Notes: generated by a model from the letters alone, not told the origin. A stretch of DNA of 64,000 nt from CBDHDN01 sp965261585 (GCA_965261585.1 CBDHDN010000055.1:62001-126000), one strand, 5' to 3'; positions 51,827-61,189 are shown, counted from the first letter of the stretch. Translations and numbers: made by a program.

Positions 51827-51968
51827 GGTTTCCCCCTGTCACCCATCTCAAGGCTCCGCCAACTGTTTAGCATAGTCGACGCCGTGAGATGCAACGGTTC
51901 ATGGGCTCGAACCCGCGACTCGATTCGTTGCGAATGATGCCGGCCTACTGGCGGGCCAGCCGGTCAAG

Positions 51969-52499
51969 CTAGGCCTCCCGGTACTTGGCCGACAGCCGGA
52001 CATAGTGGGCGGCGTCCCAGGTGAGGAACTGCGTCTCGTCGGGGCGCAGGTCGCGCAGCTTGCGCGCGGGATTGCCGGCCCACAGCTCGCCGGCGGGTAT
52101 CCGCTTGTTGGGCGCGACCAGGGCGCCCGCCGCTACCAGGGCGCCGGCCTCGACGACGGCGCCGTCAAGCACGATGGCGCCGATGCCGATCAGGCAGCCA
52201 TCCTCCAGCGTGCAGCCGTGCAGGCGCGCGCCATGGCCGATGATGGCGTCGGCGCCGATGATCGTGGGGTGGGTCTCCACGGTGACGTGCACGACCGTGC
52301 CGTCCTGAACGTTCGTGCGCGGGCCGATGCGGATGGCGTGATCGTCGCCGCGGATGACGCAGCCGAACCAGACGTTGGCCTGATCGCCGATCTCGACGTC
52401 GCCGATGATGCAGGCGCCCGGCGCAATGTAGGCACTGTCGCTGATCCGCGGGGCCTTGCCCGCAAAGGGCAGGATGATGGGCGAGGGCGCCGGCGGCAA
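51969..52499 (-). CDS. Gamma-type carbonic anhydrase family (left-handed beta-helix) protein
   Basis: A protein of about 176 residues made of hexapeptide repeats: ACIIGDVEIGDQANVWFGCV, IRGDDHAIRIGPRTNVQDG, HVTVETHPTIIGADAIIGHG and ARLHGCTLEDGCLIGIGAIV. The zinc His positions (VHVTVETHP, GHGARLHG) match the YrdA/PaaY group. The start is uncertain; TTG 52499 is used because no ATG precedes the domain. It overlaps or abuts the stop of the BRCT/TPR gene and so ends the ligD-ku run. Confidence 0.8.
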   Translation of the reverse strand: MPPAPSPIILPFAGKAPRISDSAYIAPGACIIGDVEIGDQANVWFGCVIRGDDHAIRIGPRTNVQDGTVVHVTVETHPTIIGADAIIGHGARLHGCTLEDGCLIGIGAIVLDGAVVEAGALVAAGALVAPNKRIPAGELWAGNPARKLRDLRPDETQFLTWDAAHYVRLSAKYREA

Positions 52500-52504
52500 C
52501 CGCG

Positions 52505-53629
52505 TCAGCGCTCCTGCGCCAGGTATTGGCGGCACAGGGTGACGCCGTCGCGCGCCTTCTTGCGCCAGGCGCTGCCGGGGTCGAGCGCGAGATAGCGCTC
52601 CCAGTGTTCGGCCGCCGCGGTGTACTCGTCGTTGCGATAGGACAGATAGGCGAGGTTGTAGTGCGCGTCCGCGTAGTCGGGGTCGACGGCGAGGGCGCGG
52701 CGCAGGTGCGCCTGGGCCTCGGCGCCCTCGGTCAGGTCGGCCAGGTTGTACCAGGCCTCGGCATAGCCGGGGTCGAGGGCGACGACCTGGCGCAGGCAGG
52801 CGCGGGCTTCGCCGGTCCGGCCCCGTTCGCGCAGCACGTTGGCCAGGTTGAAAGCCGCCGTCTGGTCGCTCGTGTCGAGCTCGGCGCAGCGGCGGTACAG
52901 GTCCTCGGCGGCCGGCCAGTCGCAGATCGCCTCGGCCGTCTCGGCGGCTTCGAACAGGCCGTCGATCGACGGTCCCGCGGCCTCGGGCAAGGGCAGCTGC
53001 AGCTGGCCGTCGAGGTCCGCAAAGGCCGCGCCGACCTTGAGCGCCAGCATGCCCGTGGGCGAGCGCGCCAGCCTGAGGTGCGCCAGCGGATGGCCGTCGG
53101 CCTCGCCCCGCCGCAGCGCGGCGACGCCGGCCAGCAGCTCGGCCAGCGGCATGCCGTCGGCGAGCAGCCGCGCGACCTCCCTGACCCCGATCAGGTCGAG
53201 GAAGCCGTAACGATCGTCGCGTGGCTCGATCACATCGAACAGCTCGAGCAGGCGGCCGGTCGTGCCATCCAGCTCGGTTTGGCTCAACAGCGCGGCCAAG
53301 GGCATCGACTGGTTGCCGTCGTCGACGGCGTCGAGCAGGCCGAGCCGGCGTAGGAACGCGTTCTCGCTGAGGCATGTGGCGCCGGCGCGTTCGGCGATCG
53401 CGAGCTTGGCCTGGAACGTCCCGCGCGCCAGCAAGGCATGGGCGCCGTGTCCGATCACGACGGTGCGGCAGCGCCGGCTGATGCCGCGGCGGGTGTGGCC
53501 GCCGGCGGCGCGCACATGCTCGGCCGCGCGCCACAGCGCCATCGCGCCGAGGCGACCGATGAATGCGACCGTCTCGCCGGTCAAGCCGGCCGGGCGGTCC
53601 CGCCCCGCCGGCGCTGACCGCGCGGTCAC
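52505..53629 (-). CDS. BRCT-like / TPR repeat protein following ku
   Basis: A 374-residue protein starting at GTG 53629, 4 bp after the ku stop. Residues ~16-95 resemble a BRCT domain (LTGETVAFIGRL, AAEHVRAAGGHTRRGISRRC, VVIGHGAHALLARG, GATCLSENAFLRRLGLLDA). Residues ~110-215 are less clear but include a MerR-like helical stretch (LIGVREVARLLADGMPLAEL). From ~225 come TPR repeats: AEDLYRRCAELDTSDQTAAF, YAEAWYNLADL, YADAHYNLAYLSYRNDEYTA. Its position suggests an accessory or regulatory partner of end joining. The domain reading is by eye. Confidence 0.7.
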   Translation of the reverse strand: MTARSAPAGRDRPAGLTGETVAFIGRLGAMALWRAAEHVRAAGGHTRRGISRRCRTVVIGHGAHALLARGTFQAKLAIAERAGATCLSENAFLRRLGLLDAVDDGNQSMPLAALLSQTELDGTTGRLLELFDVIEPRDDRYGFLDLIGVREVARLLADGMPLAELLAGVAALRRGEADGHPLAHLRLARSPTGMLALKVGAAFADLDGQLQLPLPEAAGPSIDGLFEAAETAEAICDWPAAEDLYRRCAELDTSDQTAAFNLANVLRERGRTGEARACLRQVVALDPGYAEAWYNLADLTEGAEAQAHLRRALAVDPDYADAHYNLAYLSYRNDEYTAAAEHWERYLALDPGSAWRKKARDGVTLCRQYLAQER

Positions 53630-53633
53630 GCCG

Positions 53634-54590
53634 TCAGGCCGTTTTGCGTGCGCTGCGCCGATTGTTGCCCGCCCCCTTCGTCGTTGCGGACTTGGCCGCG
53701 CCGGCCCTGGCCGAAACCGCCTTGGCCGAGCCGGCCTTAGCAGCGGCGGCCTTGGCCGAGCCGGCCTTGGCCGTGCCGGCCTTGCGGCTCTTGCTCTGGG
53801 CCGGCGGCTTCTTGCGGTCGCCCTGTTCCAGCGTGCGCTTCAGCGCGTCCATCAGGTTGATGACCTGGCCGCGCTCCGGCGCCTTGGCGACGACCGGCTG
53901 CGAGCCCTTGATCTTCGCCTTGACGACTTCGGCCAGCGCCTTCTGGTAGCGATCCTCGAACGCGCCGGGATCGAACTTGCCAGTGTGCTTGTCGATGATC
54001 ATCTCGGCAAGCGACAGCATTTCGGCGTCGATGTCGGCGTCGGTGATGTCGTCGAAGAACAGCTCGTGGCCGCGGACCTCCTCGGCGCTGCGCAGGGTCG
54101 TCATGACGAAGCCCTTGCCGCGGGCGTCCAGCGCGACGATGCGCTCGCGCCCCGACAGCACGACGCGGGCGATCGCCGCCGTGCCCTTGTCGCGCATCGC
54201 CGCGTGGACGACGCGGAACGTCTCCTCGGCCACCGGTCCGTCCGGCGCGACATAGTAGGGCTGGTCGTAGTAGATCGGATCGATCTCGTCGACGTCGACG
54301 AAGCGGTCGAAGTCGATGGTCTTGGTCGATTCGATCTGGATCGTCTCGAGATCCTCGTCGTTGACGACGATGTACTGGTCCTTCTCGAATTCGTAGCCCT
54401 TGACCAGGTCGGCGCGTTCGACCTGCCCGAGCTCGGGGTCGAACGGTTTCATCTGGATGCGGTTGTGGGTGTCCTTGTGCAGCCAGTTGAAGGCGATCCG
54501 ATGGCCGGCGCTCGTGGCGTTGTAGAGCCGCACCGGACACGAGACCAAGGACAGCTTCATATAGCCCTTCCAGGTGGCACGCGGCGCCAT
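53634..54590 (-). CDS. ku: Ku DNA end-binding protein
   Basis: A 318-residue bacterial Ku homodimer subunit for non-homologous end joining. Core features: MKLSLVSCPVRLYNATSAGH, FNWLHKDTHNRIQMKPFDPE, KGYEFEKDQYIVVNDEDLET and IARVVLSGRERIVALDARGK. The tail beyond ~residue 255 is low-complexity Lys/Ala (repeats of KAGSAKA), as in Ku proteins that bind DNA and recruit LigD. Encoded in the same run as ligD, hicAB, a GNAT gene and the BRCT/TPR gene. Confidence 0.94.
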   Translation of the reverse strand: MAPRATWKGYMKLSLVSCPVRLYNATSAGHRIAFNWLHKDTHNRIQMKPFDPELGQVERADLVKGYEFEKDQYIVVNDEDLETIQIESTKTIDFDRFVDVDEIDPIYYDQPYYVAPDGPVAEETFRVVHAAMRDKGTAAIARVVLSGRERIVALDARGKGFVMTTLRSAEEVRGHELFFDDITDADIDAEMLSLAEMIIDKHTGKFDPGAFEDRYQKALAEVVKAKIKGSQPVVAKAPERGQVINLMDALKRTLEQGDRKKPPAQSKSRKAGTAKAGSAKAAAAKAGSAKAVSARAGAAKSATTKGAGNNRRSARKTA

Positions 54591-54681
54591 GGTTCGATCC
54601 TTCGCTTCGGTCCAATGACTCCTTTTACATGCCTAGCGGATGATTTGTTAAGCGATTGATTCCGCTCGCAAGGCTGGTGTG

Positions 54682-55218
54682 TCAGGCGCGCCTGCGGTAG
54701 AGGACCTGCGGGTCCCCGAAGTGCTCGATCTCGCGTTCGAACGCGAACCCGACCTTCGCCATGACGTGTCGTGACGCCGCGTTGGCCGGGTCTGCGGTGG
54801 CGACGAGTTCGGCCAGGCCCAGTTCGCCGGACGCAGCGGCGACGATCGCCGCCGCCAGCTCGGTCGCGAGGCCCCGGCCCCAGTGCCGGGCGGCGAGGGC
54901 GTAGGCCAGCTCCACCTCGTCATGGCCCTCGATTGCGACGTGGCGCAGCCCGGCGCGGGCGACGAAATCGGCACTCGGCTTGTCGCGGAAGGTCCACAGC
55001 CCAAATCCGTGCCGCTGCCAATGCGCGATGCTCGTGGCGAGAAACCCGCGGGTCACCGCCGCCGAACGCAGACCGCCCAGCGTCGCCATGACCGCCGGAT
55101 CCCGGTGCAGCCGGCACAGATCGCCCAAGTCATCGGGGCCAATGGGTGCTGCGACGAGGCGGTCAGTGGCGTACGAAGCCCGGGTGAGCGGCCCGGTTGA
55201 CAGCGGCGTTTGGACCAC
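54682..55218 (-). CDS. RimJ/RimL-type GNAT acetyltransferase
   Basis: A 178-residue GNAT: TDRLVAAPIGPDDLGDLCRL at the start, EVELAYALAARHWGRGLATE with the acetyl-CoA loop HWGRGLATEL, and VATADPANAASRHVMAKVGF. This is the family acetylating ribosomal proteins or small amines. It sits 31 bp after hicB and 91 bp before ku on the same strand. Its connection with end joining, if any, is unknown. Confidence 0.85.
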   Translation of the reverse strand: MVQTPLSTGPLTRASYATDRLVAAPIGPDDLGDLCRLHRDPAVMATLGGLRSAAVTRGFLATSIAHWQRHGFGLWTFRDKPSADFVARAGLRHVAIEGHDEVELAYALAARHWGRGLATELAAAIVAAASGELGLAELVATADPANAASRHVMAKVGFAFEREIEHFGDPQVLYRRRA

Positions 55219-55249
55219 CTGTCTGTCCTCGTCCTGCGGCCGTGGTCAA

Positions 55250-55636
55250 CTAGCGCGGATCCGCGCGCCGCCCGAGCCCTTCGGCCAGGAATGCCGTAAC
55301 GAGCTGGTTGAGGCTCACACCCTCCCGGGCCGCCGTCGCCGCCAATGCAGCGTGAAGGCTCTTAGGCACGCGTTGCACCCACTTGCCACTGTAGCTTTGG
55401 AGAGAGCCCGGCCGCGGCACCGGTCTGCCCATCTCCTCGGCCGCCGCGATCCATTCCGCGATCGCGCCTTCTGCGGCGGCAAGGGCATCTTCGCGCGTTT
55501 GCGCGTCGGTCATGCAGCCGGGCAGATCCGGTATCTCGGCCAGCCAGCCAGTGCCCTCATTGCGGCCAAGCGGGCGCAGGAGAACAGGATAGGCCTGCGC
55601 GGACTGCTTTTGGGGTCGACTTCGCCGATCACTCAC
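55250..55636 (-). CDS. hicB: HicB-family antitoxin
   Basis: A 128-residue protein with the partial RNase H-like HicB domain (YPVLLRPLGRNEGTGWLAEI, PDLPGCMTDAQTREDALAAA) and a C-terminal ribbon-helix-helix part (RVPKSLHAALAATAAREGVS, LNQLVTAFLAEGLGRR). It overlaps hicA by 4 bp, the usual translational coupling. HicB binds the toxin and represses the operon. Confidence 0.92.
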   Translation of the reverse strand: MSDRRSRPQKQSAQAYPVLLRPLGRNEGTGWLAEIPDLPGCMTDAQTREDALAAAEGAIAEWIAAAEEMGRPVPRPGSLQSYSGKWVQRVPKSLHAALAATAAREGVSLNQLVTAFLAEGLGRRADPR

Positions 55637-55902
55637 GAATCACCACCGGGTTCATCTATGATATCGTCGATGATACTAACAAGGCGCCTGATGTAAATGG
55701 GCTTGATCGGGCGTGCCGCGGGTATCGTCAGGATCGTGGGCGATCCGACGATGCGCACGGTGTAGTGGGAACCACGTCTTGGCGGTGTGAGCTCGACTCC
55801 GGAACTGCGCAAAGACCGGCACAGCCTGTCGACGTCTGCCATGGACCAGTCGCCGCGCGGGTTCGCCCGCATCCTTTCGAGCAGGCTTCGCCGCCTGTTC
55901 AC
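55633..55902 (-). CDS. hicA: HicA-family mRNA interferase toxin
   Basis: An 89-residue double-stranded-RNA-binding-fold toxin: VDRLCRSLRSSGVELTPPRR, GSHYTVRIVGSPTILTIPAA and RPIKPIYIRRLVSIID. The catalytic His lies in RRGSHYTV. GTG 55902 overlaps the ligD stop by 4 bp (GTGA). The module is thus translated directly behind ligD, a placement that is unusual for a toxin-antitoxin pair. Confidence 0.9.
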   Translation of the reverse strand: MNRRRSLLERMRANPRGDWSMADVDRLCRSLRSSGVELTPPRRGSHYTVRIVGSPTILTIPAARPIKPIYIRRLVSIIDDIIDEPGGDS

Positions 55903-58476
55903 CTAGCACGCCCGGTCGTGATTCCCAGCGCGCGTTCGGCGGCGCGGGTGAGGAGGCGGGCGCTGCGGGGTAGCTCGGCCCAGGGGTCGGTCGTCAGCGT
56001 CGCCAGGCGGTCGGGCACGGTCCACAGATTGAACTCCAGGGGGTCTTCGAGGTCGGTGAGCTCGGTCCAGGTGACCGGCGCCGCCACGGGCACGCCGGCG
56101 CGGGCGCGCAGGGAATAGGCGCTGACCGCGGTGGTGCCGCGGCCGTTGCGCAGATAGTCGATGAAGATGCGACCGCGGCGCGCCTGCTTCGTCGGGTTGG
56201 CGGTGTAGCGGCGCGGCGCGCGCGCCGCCATGGCTTTCACGAAGGCAAGCGCGAAGCCTTTGACCACCGGCCAGGTGTGGCGCCGCTCCAGCGCGACGAC
56301 GACGTGCAGGCCCTTGCCGCCGGTGGTCTTGACGAAGGGCACGAGGCCCAGGGCCGCGACGGCCTCGCGCAGCTCGAACGCGGCGTCGACGACCTCGCGC
56401 CAATCCAGGCCCTCGTCGGGGTCGAGATCGAAGATCATGCGGTCCGGCCGCTCGGGCTTGTCGGCGCGGCAGCCCCAGGGGTGAAACTCGACGACGCCTA
56501 ACTGGGCCAGCGACAGCAGGCCCTTGGCATCCTCGACGTAGAGGTAGTCGGCGCGCGCGCGGGTGCCTTCGTCGCGCAACGGCACGCGCTTGATCTCCGG
56601 CGGCATGCCGGCCGTCGCGTGGCGCTGATAGAACGTGTCGGCGAGGTCGCCCGACGGGCAGCGGATCAGCGTCAGCGGCCGCCCGGCGACCTCGGGGATC
56701 ATCCAGTCGCCGACGCGGGCGTAATAGACCGCGAGGTCCAGCTTGGTCGGCCCGCCCGGGCCGAACATCACCCGGTCCGGATTGGTGATCCAGATGTTGG
56801 CCAGATCGGCGTCGGAGACGAGGCGCTTGCGCGGCCGTGGCGCGGCGCCGCCGCCGCCGGCGTCGTTGCCTGGCGCCTTGTCCGGGTGCATGCCCTTGTA
56901 GACGGCGTGGCGCAGGATGGCGTCGCGGGTCCGGGCGGCGTATTCGACCTCGGCGACCAGGTTGGGCCGCACCCAGGTCGTGTCCTTGCCGCCGACGCCC
57001 TTGGGCACGGCCAGCGGCGGCGTCTTGCGCCGGTGCTCGTCGAGCGCGGCGCGGAGCTCACGCGCCTGCCGCGCCGACCAGCCGGTGCCGACCTTGCCGA
57101 CATAGCGCAAGCCGCCGGGGAGATCGCCGTGGCCGGGCTCGGCCAGCAACAGCGCCGACAGGCCGCCCGCGGCGTCGCTCTCGGCGTAGCCGACGATCGG
57201 GAAGTCCTCGGCCGAGGTGCACTTCGCCTTGAGCCAGACCTTCGAGCGGCCCGGCGTGTAGCGTCCGTCGATGCGCTTGGAGATCACGCCTTCCAGCGAC
57301 AGGCGACGGGCCTGGGCGAAGAACGCCGCGCCATTGCCGACGACATGATCGCTGAGCTGGACCGGCGACGTTGCGTCGACGATCGGCTCGACGAGCGCCG
57401 CCAGGGCGTCCTTGCGTGCGGTCAGCGGGACCTTCGACAACGCGTAGCCGTCGAGATGGAGCAGGTCGAAGGCAAAGAACGTCAGCCTCTCCGTCGCACC
57501 GCTGCCGAGGGCGTCCTGCAGAGCGCCGAGCGTCGTCAGGCCGCGGCCGTCCTGGACGCAGATCTCGCCGTCGATGACGGCCGTCTTGGCCCGCAGTCCT
57601 TCGAACGCCTCGGCGATCGGCCGGTAGCGGTCGGTCCAGTCGTGGCCGTTGCGCGTGAACAGCCGCGCCCGGCCGTCGTCCAGCCGGCACAGCGTGCGGT
57701 AGCCGTCGAACTTGATCTCGTGCAGCCAGTCGGCGCCGTTCGGCGGTGCGTCGACGAGGGTCGCCAGCTGGGGCCGCGGCGGCTTCGCGGGCAACGCCGC
57801 CGCGGCGGCGCCGGCCAACTTGCCCGGCGCCGGCCGGCGGCGCTTGCGCTTCGCCTTGCGCGGCGCGTCGCCGGCGATCTCGGCGAGCGAGCGTCCGGTC
57901 AGGACGCTCAGCGGCTCGTCCTCGAGGATGTCACCCGCGGATTCCGGCCGCACATAGGTGTCGCGTTCCTTGATCAGCAGCCAGTTCTTGCCGTCGCGAT
58001 CGCGGTCACCCTTCAGCCGCACCAACGCCCAGCCGCCCTTCAGCTTGTGGCCGTTCAGGCGGAACTTGATGTGCCCCTTGGCGAGGTCGTCCGCGGCGTC
58101 GCCCATGGGCGCCCAAGTGCCGCGGTCCCACACCATCATCGTGCCGCCGCCGTATTCACCCTTGGGGATGATGCCCTCGAAACCGTAGTAGTCGAGCGGG
58201 TGGTCCTCGGTACGGACGGCAAAGCCGGCGGACCTTCGGGTCGAGGCTCGGCCCGCGGGTGACGGCCCAGCTCTGCAGGACGTCGCCGATCTGCAGGCGC
58301 AGATCGTAGTGGAGCCGCGTCGCCGCGTGCATCTGGACGACGAAAACGGGGTCGCCGTCGGTGCGGCCGCGGCCGCCGCGCGGCTCGTCCGTCCGCGCGA
58401 AATCGCGCTTCGCCTCATACGGGGTGAGCGACGCGGCGCGGCGCTTCGCGACCTTGGCTTTGCGGCGCGGCGGCAT
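55899..58476 (-). pseudogene. ligD: ATP-dependent DNA ligase LigD, one-base frameshift near the N-terminus
   Basis: ATG 58476 starts the phosphoesterase domain (DPVFVVQMHAATRLHYDLRL, QIGDVLQSWAVTRGPSLDPK). At about 58221-58227 one extra base shifts the frame; it resumes as FAVRTEDHPLDYYGFEGIIP and continues unbroken to 55899. The ligase domain has the adenylation lysine in LHEIKFDGYRTLCRLDDG and the C-terminal polymerase domain has MIFDLDPDEGLDWREVVDAA. Joined length is about 858 residues in PE-ligase-polymerase order. The remainder is undamaged, so a sequencing indel is as likely as real inactivation. Confidence 0.88.
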
Positions 58477-58516
58477 GCCGCGATCCTAGCGGATGGCGGC
58501 GCAACTCCTAAACGTT

Positions 58517-58541
58517 CCCCCCCCCCCCGGGGGGGGGGGGG
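58517..58541. other. C12-G13 homopolymer palindrome
   Basis: Twelve C followed directly by thirteen G lie between the ligD start and the tadE stop. It could form a tight hairpin or four-stranded structure, or be an assembly artefact at a contig join. The flanking sequence is ordinary. Confidence 0.8.
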
Positions 58542-58546
58542 CCGCC

Positions 58547-58966
58547 CTACAGAATGATCAACGTCGAGCGGCCGGAGAGCTGCAACGGCGCGACCGGCAG
58601 GAAGCCGATCGACAACAGCGCAAACGGATAGGTCAACTGGACCGTGACCGAGCCGTCGGCGCTGTTGTTGGGTGCCCAGGTGACGACGACCGTGACGTCG
58701 TCCGGCGGCACCCCCACGGCGCGGCCCTTGGCATAGGTGACGATATCCGTCTCGGTCGCCGGCGTGGCCGCCTCGGCGCCGCGAATGGCAGCGAACCGGG
58801 CGCTTTCGGTCGCCACATGCCTGAGCGTCGAGTTGACGAGCATGGCGCGGCCGAAGTCGATCAGTCCGACGGTCAGAAGCAGAAGCGCCGGGGCGAGCAG
58901 CGCGAACTCGACAGGCGCGAAGCCCAAGCGGTCGCGCAGCAGGGCCCTGAAGCCGCGGCGGCGCAT
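58547..58966 (-). CDS. TadE-like pseudopilin
   Basis: A 139-residue protein with an N-terminal basic segment and a transmembrane helix (LGFAPVEFALLAPALLLLTV) followed by GLIDFGRAMLVNSTLRHVAT. The G/A-PVEFALLAP pattern with Glu five residues in is the TadE/pseudopilin signature, processed by TadV-type peptidase. It begins 2 bp after the stop of another TadE-like gene. These proteins belong to Flp/Tad pilus assembly; no other tad gene is visible. Confidence 0.82.
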   Translation of the reverse strand: MRRRGFRALLRDRLGFAPVEFALLAPALLLLTVGLIDFGRAMLVNSTLRHVATESARFAAIRGAEAATPATETDIVTYAKGRAVGVPPDDVTVVVTWAPNNSADGSVTVQLTYPFALLSIGFLPVAPLQLSGRSTLIIL

Positions 58967-58968
58967 GA

Positions 58969-59463
58969 CTAGCGGACCCGAATCGTGTGGCTGGCTGTCA
59001 GCGTCGCCGGATCGGAGATCCCGGGATAGTAGGGAAACCACAGATCCAGATTGTCGGCGACGATGACCTCGACGTACATCTGCGGGAACCCGCCGTCGGC
59101 ACAGGTGCCGCCACAGGGAACCTCGCCGCCGCCGCCGGGGCAACGGCAGTACTGCCGCGCACTGATGTCGAGCGCGCCGGTGGTGTCGGCGGCGTCGTTG
59201 CGCGCCGCGGCGATCATCTGCAGGGGCTGCACGGCCGTGGCCTGATCCTGGACGCCGTATTGGGCGCCGGCGCGCGCGGCGCTGGCGACCGTCGACAAAT
59301 CGAGCGCGTAGCGGCCCAGATCCAGGCCGCCCATTGCCCGCATGACGAGGACGGGCACCATGAACGCGAACTCGATGCTCATGATGCCGGCGTCGTCCAG
59401 CGGGCGCCGCCGGCGTCGGCCGAACCAAGTCCTGGCCGGCTGAATCAGCTTGTTGAAGATCAT
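58969..59463 (-). CDS. TadE/TadG-like pilus-associated protein
   Basis: A 164-residue protein: PLDDAGIMSIEFAFMVPVLV with the conserved Glu, GGLDLGRYALDLSTVASAAR, then a Cys-rich loop (QYCRCPGGGGEVPCGG). ATG 59463 is preceded by a perfect GGAGG. Just upstream of that site the sequence switches to an IS21 istB fragment, so promoter and any upstream tad genes have been cut away. Expression is doubtful. Confidence 0.8.
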   Translation of the reverse strand: MIFNKLIQPARTWFGRRRRRPLDDAGIMSIEFAFMVPVLVMRAMGGLDLGRYALDLSTVASAARAGAQYGVQDQATAVQPLQMIAAARNDAADTTGALDISARQYCRCPGGGGEVPCGGTCADGGFPQMYVEVIVADNLDLWFPYYPGISDPATLTASHTIRVR

Positions 59464-59474
59464 TTTACCGCCTC

Positions 59475-59779
59475 CGGCGTCGCTGCCCGGCGGGCGCCAG
59501 GGCCGCACCGCAGACCAGCTCGTCCGACGCAACTTCGTCATCCTCGACGAACTCGGCTACCTGCCCTTCGCTCAGGCCGGCGGGCAGCTGCTCTTCCACC
59601 TCATGAGCCGGCTCTACGAGCGCACTTCGATCGTCATCACCACCAACCTCGCCTTCGGCGAATGGCCATCCGTCTTCGGCGACCCCAAGATGACCATCGC
59701 GCTGCTCGACCGTCTCACCCATCATTGCGAGATCATCGAGACCGGCAACGAGAGCTGGCGCTTCAAGAACCGCTCCTGA
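59475..59779 (+). pseudogene. istB: IS21-family IstB ATPase, C-terminal fragment
   Basis: Reads ADQLVRRNFVILDELGYLPF, AQAGGQLLFHLMSRLYERTS, IVITTNLAFGEWPSVFGDPK and ends FKNRS. The Walker B-like LDELGYLPF and the sensor block IVITTNLAF are IstB hallmarks. The N-terminal half with the P-loop is missing. Sequence up to about 59978, including direct repeats around GGGTCAATACTGAAAGCCGATTG, is the right end of the IS21 element, inserted into the IS3 orfB that follows. Confidence 0.85.
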
Positions 59780-59978
59780 GCCTGCGCCGGCCGTGCCTGC
59801 GGCCCGGTTGCCCCGGTGGGCCAACAGGCACCCCCCACGCGGCTTCGCTCCGCGTAGCGCAGGGCGCTACACGAAGCCGCGCGGGTCCCCCCTATTGACT
59901 ACCGGGACAACCTCCGCCGTGCCGCTCAGGGGGGTAAATTTTGCACGCCGATCGGGGGTCAATACTGAAAGCCGATTG

Positions 59979-60683
59979 ACACTTCAGGGTCTTGAACTGC
60001 GCTTCGGAGAACGGGTTGTCATCGCTGACCTGGGGGCGGCTCAGAGAGCGGGTGACCCCGAGGTCGGCGAGGAGTTGGGCGGTACACTTGCTGGTCATCG
60101 GCGCGCCGCGGTCCGAATGCAGGGTGAGCACCTGGGGCTCGATGCCTTGCTTGAGACAGGTTTCCTCGATCAGCGTCGCGGCGAGCGCGGCGTTCTCCCG
60201 ATCGGCAACCATCCAGCCCACGACGCAGCGGCTGAAGATGTCGAGCAAGACATAGAGGTAGAAGGACGTCCAGCGTTTGGGCCCCCGGAGCCGGGTGATA
60301 TCCCAGGACCAGGTCTGGTTGGGGCCCGTGGCCACCAGCTCGGGCTTGGTGTAGCAGGGATGACTGCGCTGATTGCGCCGCTCTCGCACCGGCTGGTTCG
60401 CGGCCAGGATCCGGTACATCGTGCGCTCGGCGCACAGATACTGGCCTTCATCGAGCAGCGTCGCGACGACCTCGGCCGGTGACCGGTCGACGAAGCGCGG
60501 GCTGGCGAGCACGTCGAGGACGTGCGCGCGTTCGGACGCACACAGGGCCCGGGCGGGCGTAGGACGGGGCTGCTGATGCCCGGGAGCGGGCCTCTGACGA
60601 CGGTAGAAGGAAGCCCGTGGCACCCCCAGCGCTCGGCACGCCGGCGCCACGCCGACCTGCGATGCGAGCGGCTGGACGGCCAT
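59979..60683 (-). pseudogene. IS3-family transposase OrfB, 3' end removed by IS21
   Basis: Reads SQVGVAPACRALGVPRASFY, PRFVDRSPAEVVATLLDEGQ, PNQTWSWDITRLRGPKRW (first Asp), VLTLHSDRGAPMTSK (second Asp) and SRPQVSDDNPFSEAQFKTLK, where the IS3 match stops; the third catalytic Glu is in SEAQFK. The remainder of the rve domain is replaced by IS21 end sequence. The start overlaps the orfA stop (TGATG). The element is dead. Confidence 0.87.
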
Positions 60684-61171
60684 CAGCAGTCCTTCCCGTG
60701 TTCGAGGCTGAATCCCAGCAGCCCGGCAACTTTTCCCTGGACGTCCAGGATCGTATGGGCGGTGTGCAGCTCCTTCTCCAGCCGAGCCACTTTCGCCTCG
60801 AGCTCGTGCACCTTCGCGCTGAGGGGGTTGCGCTCGGCGGGCTTCCGACCGCGTTTGCTCGGGGTCAGGCCTTGAAGCGACCCCTCACGCCGCGCCCTGC
60901 GCCATTCCGTCAGATGGGAGCTGTACAGCCCCTCGCGGCGAAGCAGCCGGCCCACCTCGCCGGGCTGCGTGCAGCTCTCTGCCTCCTCCAGAATCCGCAG
61001 TCGATACTGCGCGGTGAACTTGCGCCTCTTCGGCTTGGCCACGACCTCCGGGTCCGGCGTTGGCCGCGCGTGGCTGGCTCCGGCCCCGGGGGCCTCGTCG
61101 CGACGCTCCTCGACCCCCAGGGCCGGAGCGTCCATCTCTTGCAATGTCATCGATTCTCTCTCTGCGGTCAT
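60683..61171 (-). CDS. IS3-family transposase OrfA
   Basis: A 162-residue protein with the helix-turn-helix KRRKFTAQYRLRILEEAESC, GEVGRLLRREGLYSSHLTEW and a leucine-zipper-like coiled coil (LSAKVHELEAKVARLEKELH). It directly precedes orfB, whose ATG overlaps its stop. With orfB truncated it has no transposition function. Confidence 0.85.
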   Translation of the reverse strand: MTAERESMTLQEMDAPALGVEERRDEAPGAGASHARPTPDPEVVAKPKRRKFTAQYRLRILEEAESCTQPGEVGRLLRREGLYSSHLTEWRRARREGSLQGLTPSKRGRKPAERNPLSAKVHELEAKVARLEKELHTAHTILDVQGKVAGLLGFSLEHGKDC

Positions 61172-61189
61172 TGGTATTCACCTCCACCG

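Noticed and set aside
51890..51930. Possible tRNA T-arm (GGGCTCGAACCC on the plus strand)
   Set aside because: Only a three-pair stem surrounds the loop and no anticodon or acceptor arm can be folded on either side.
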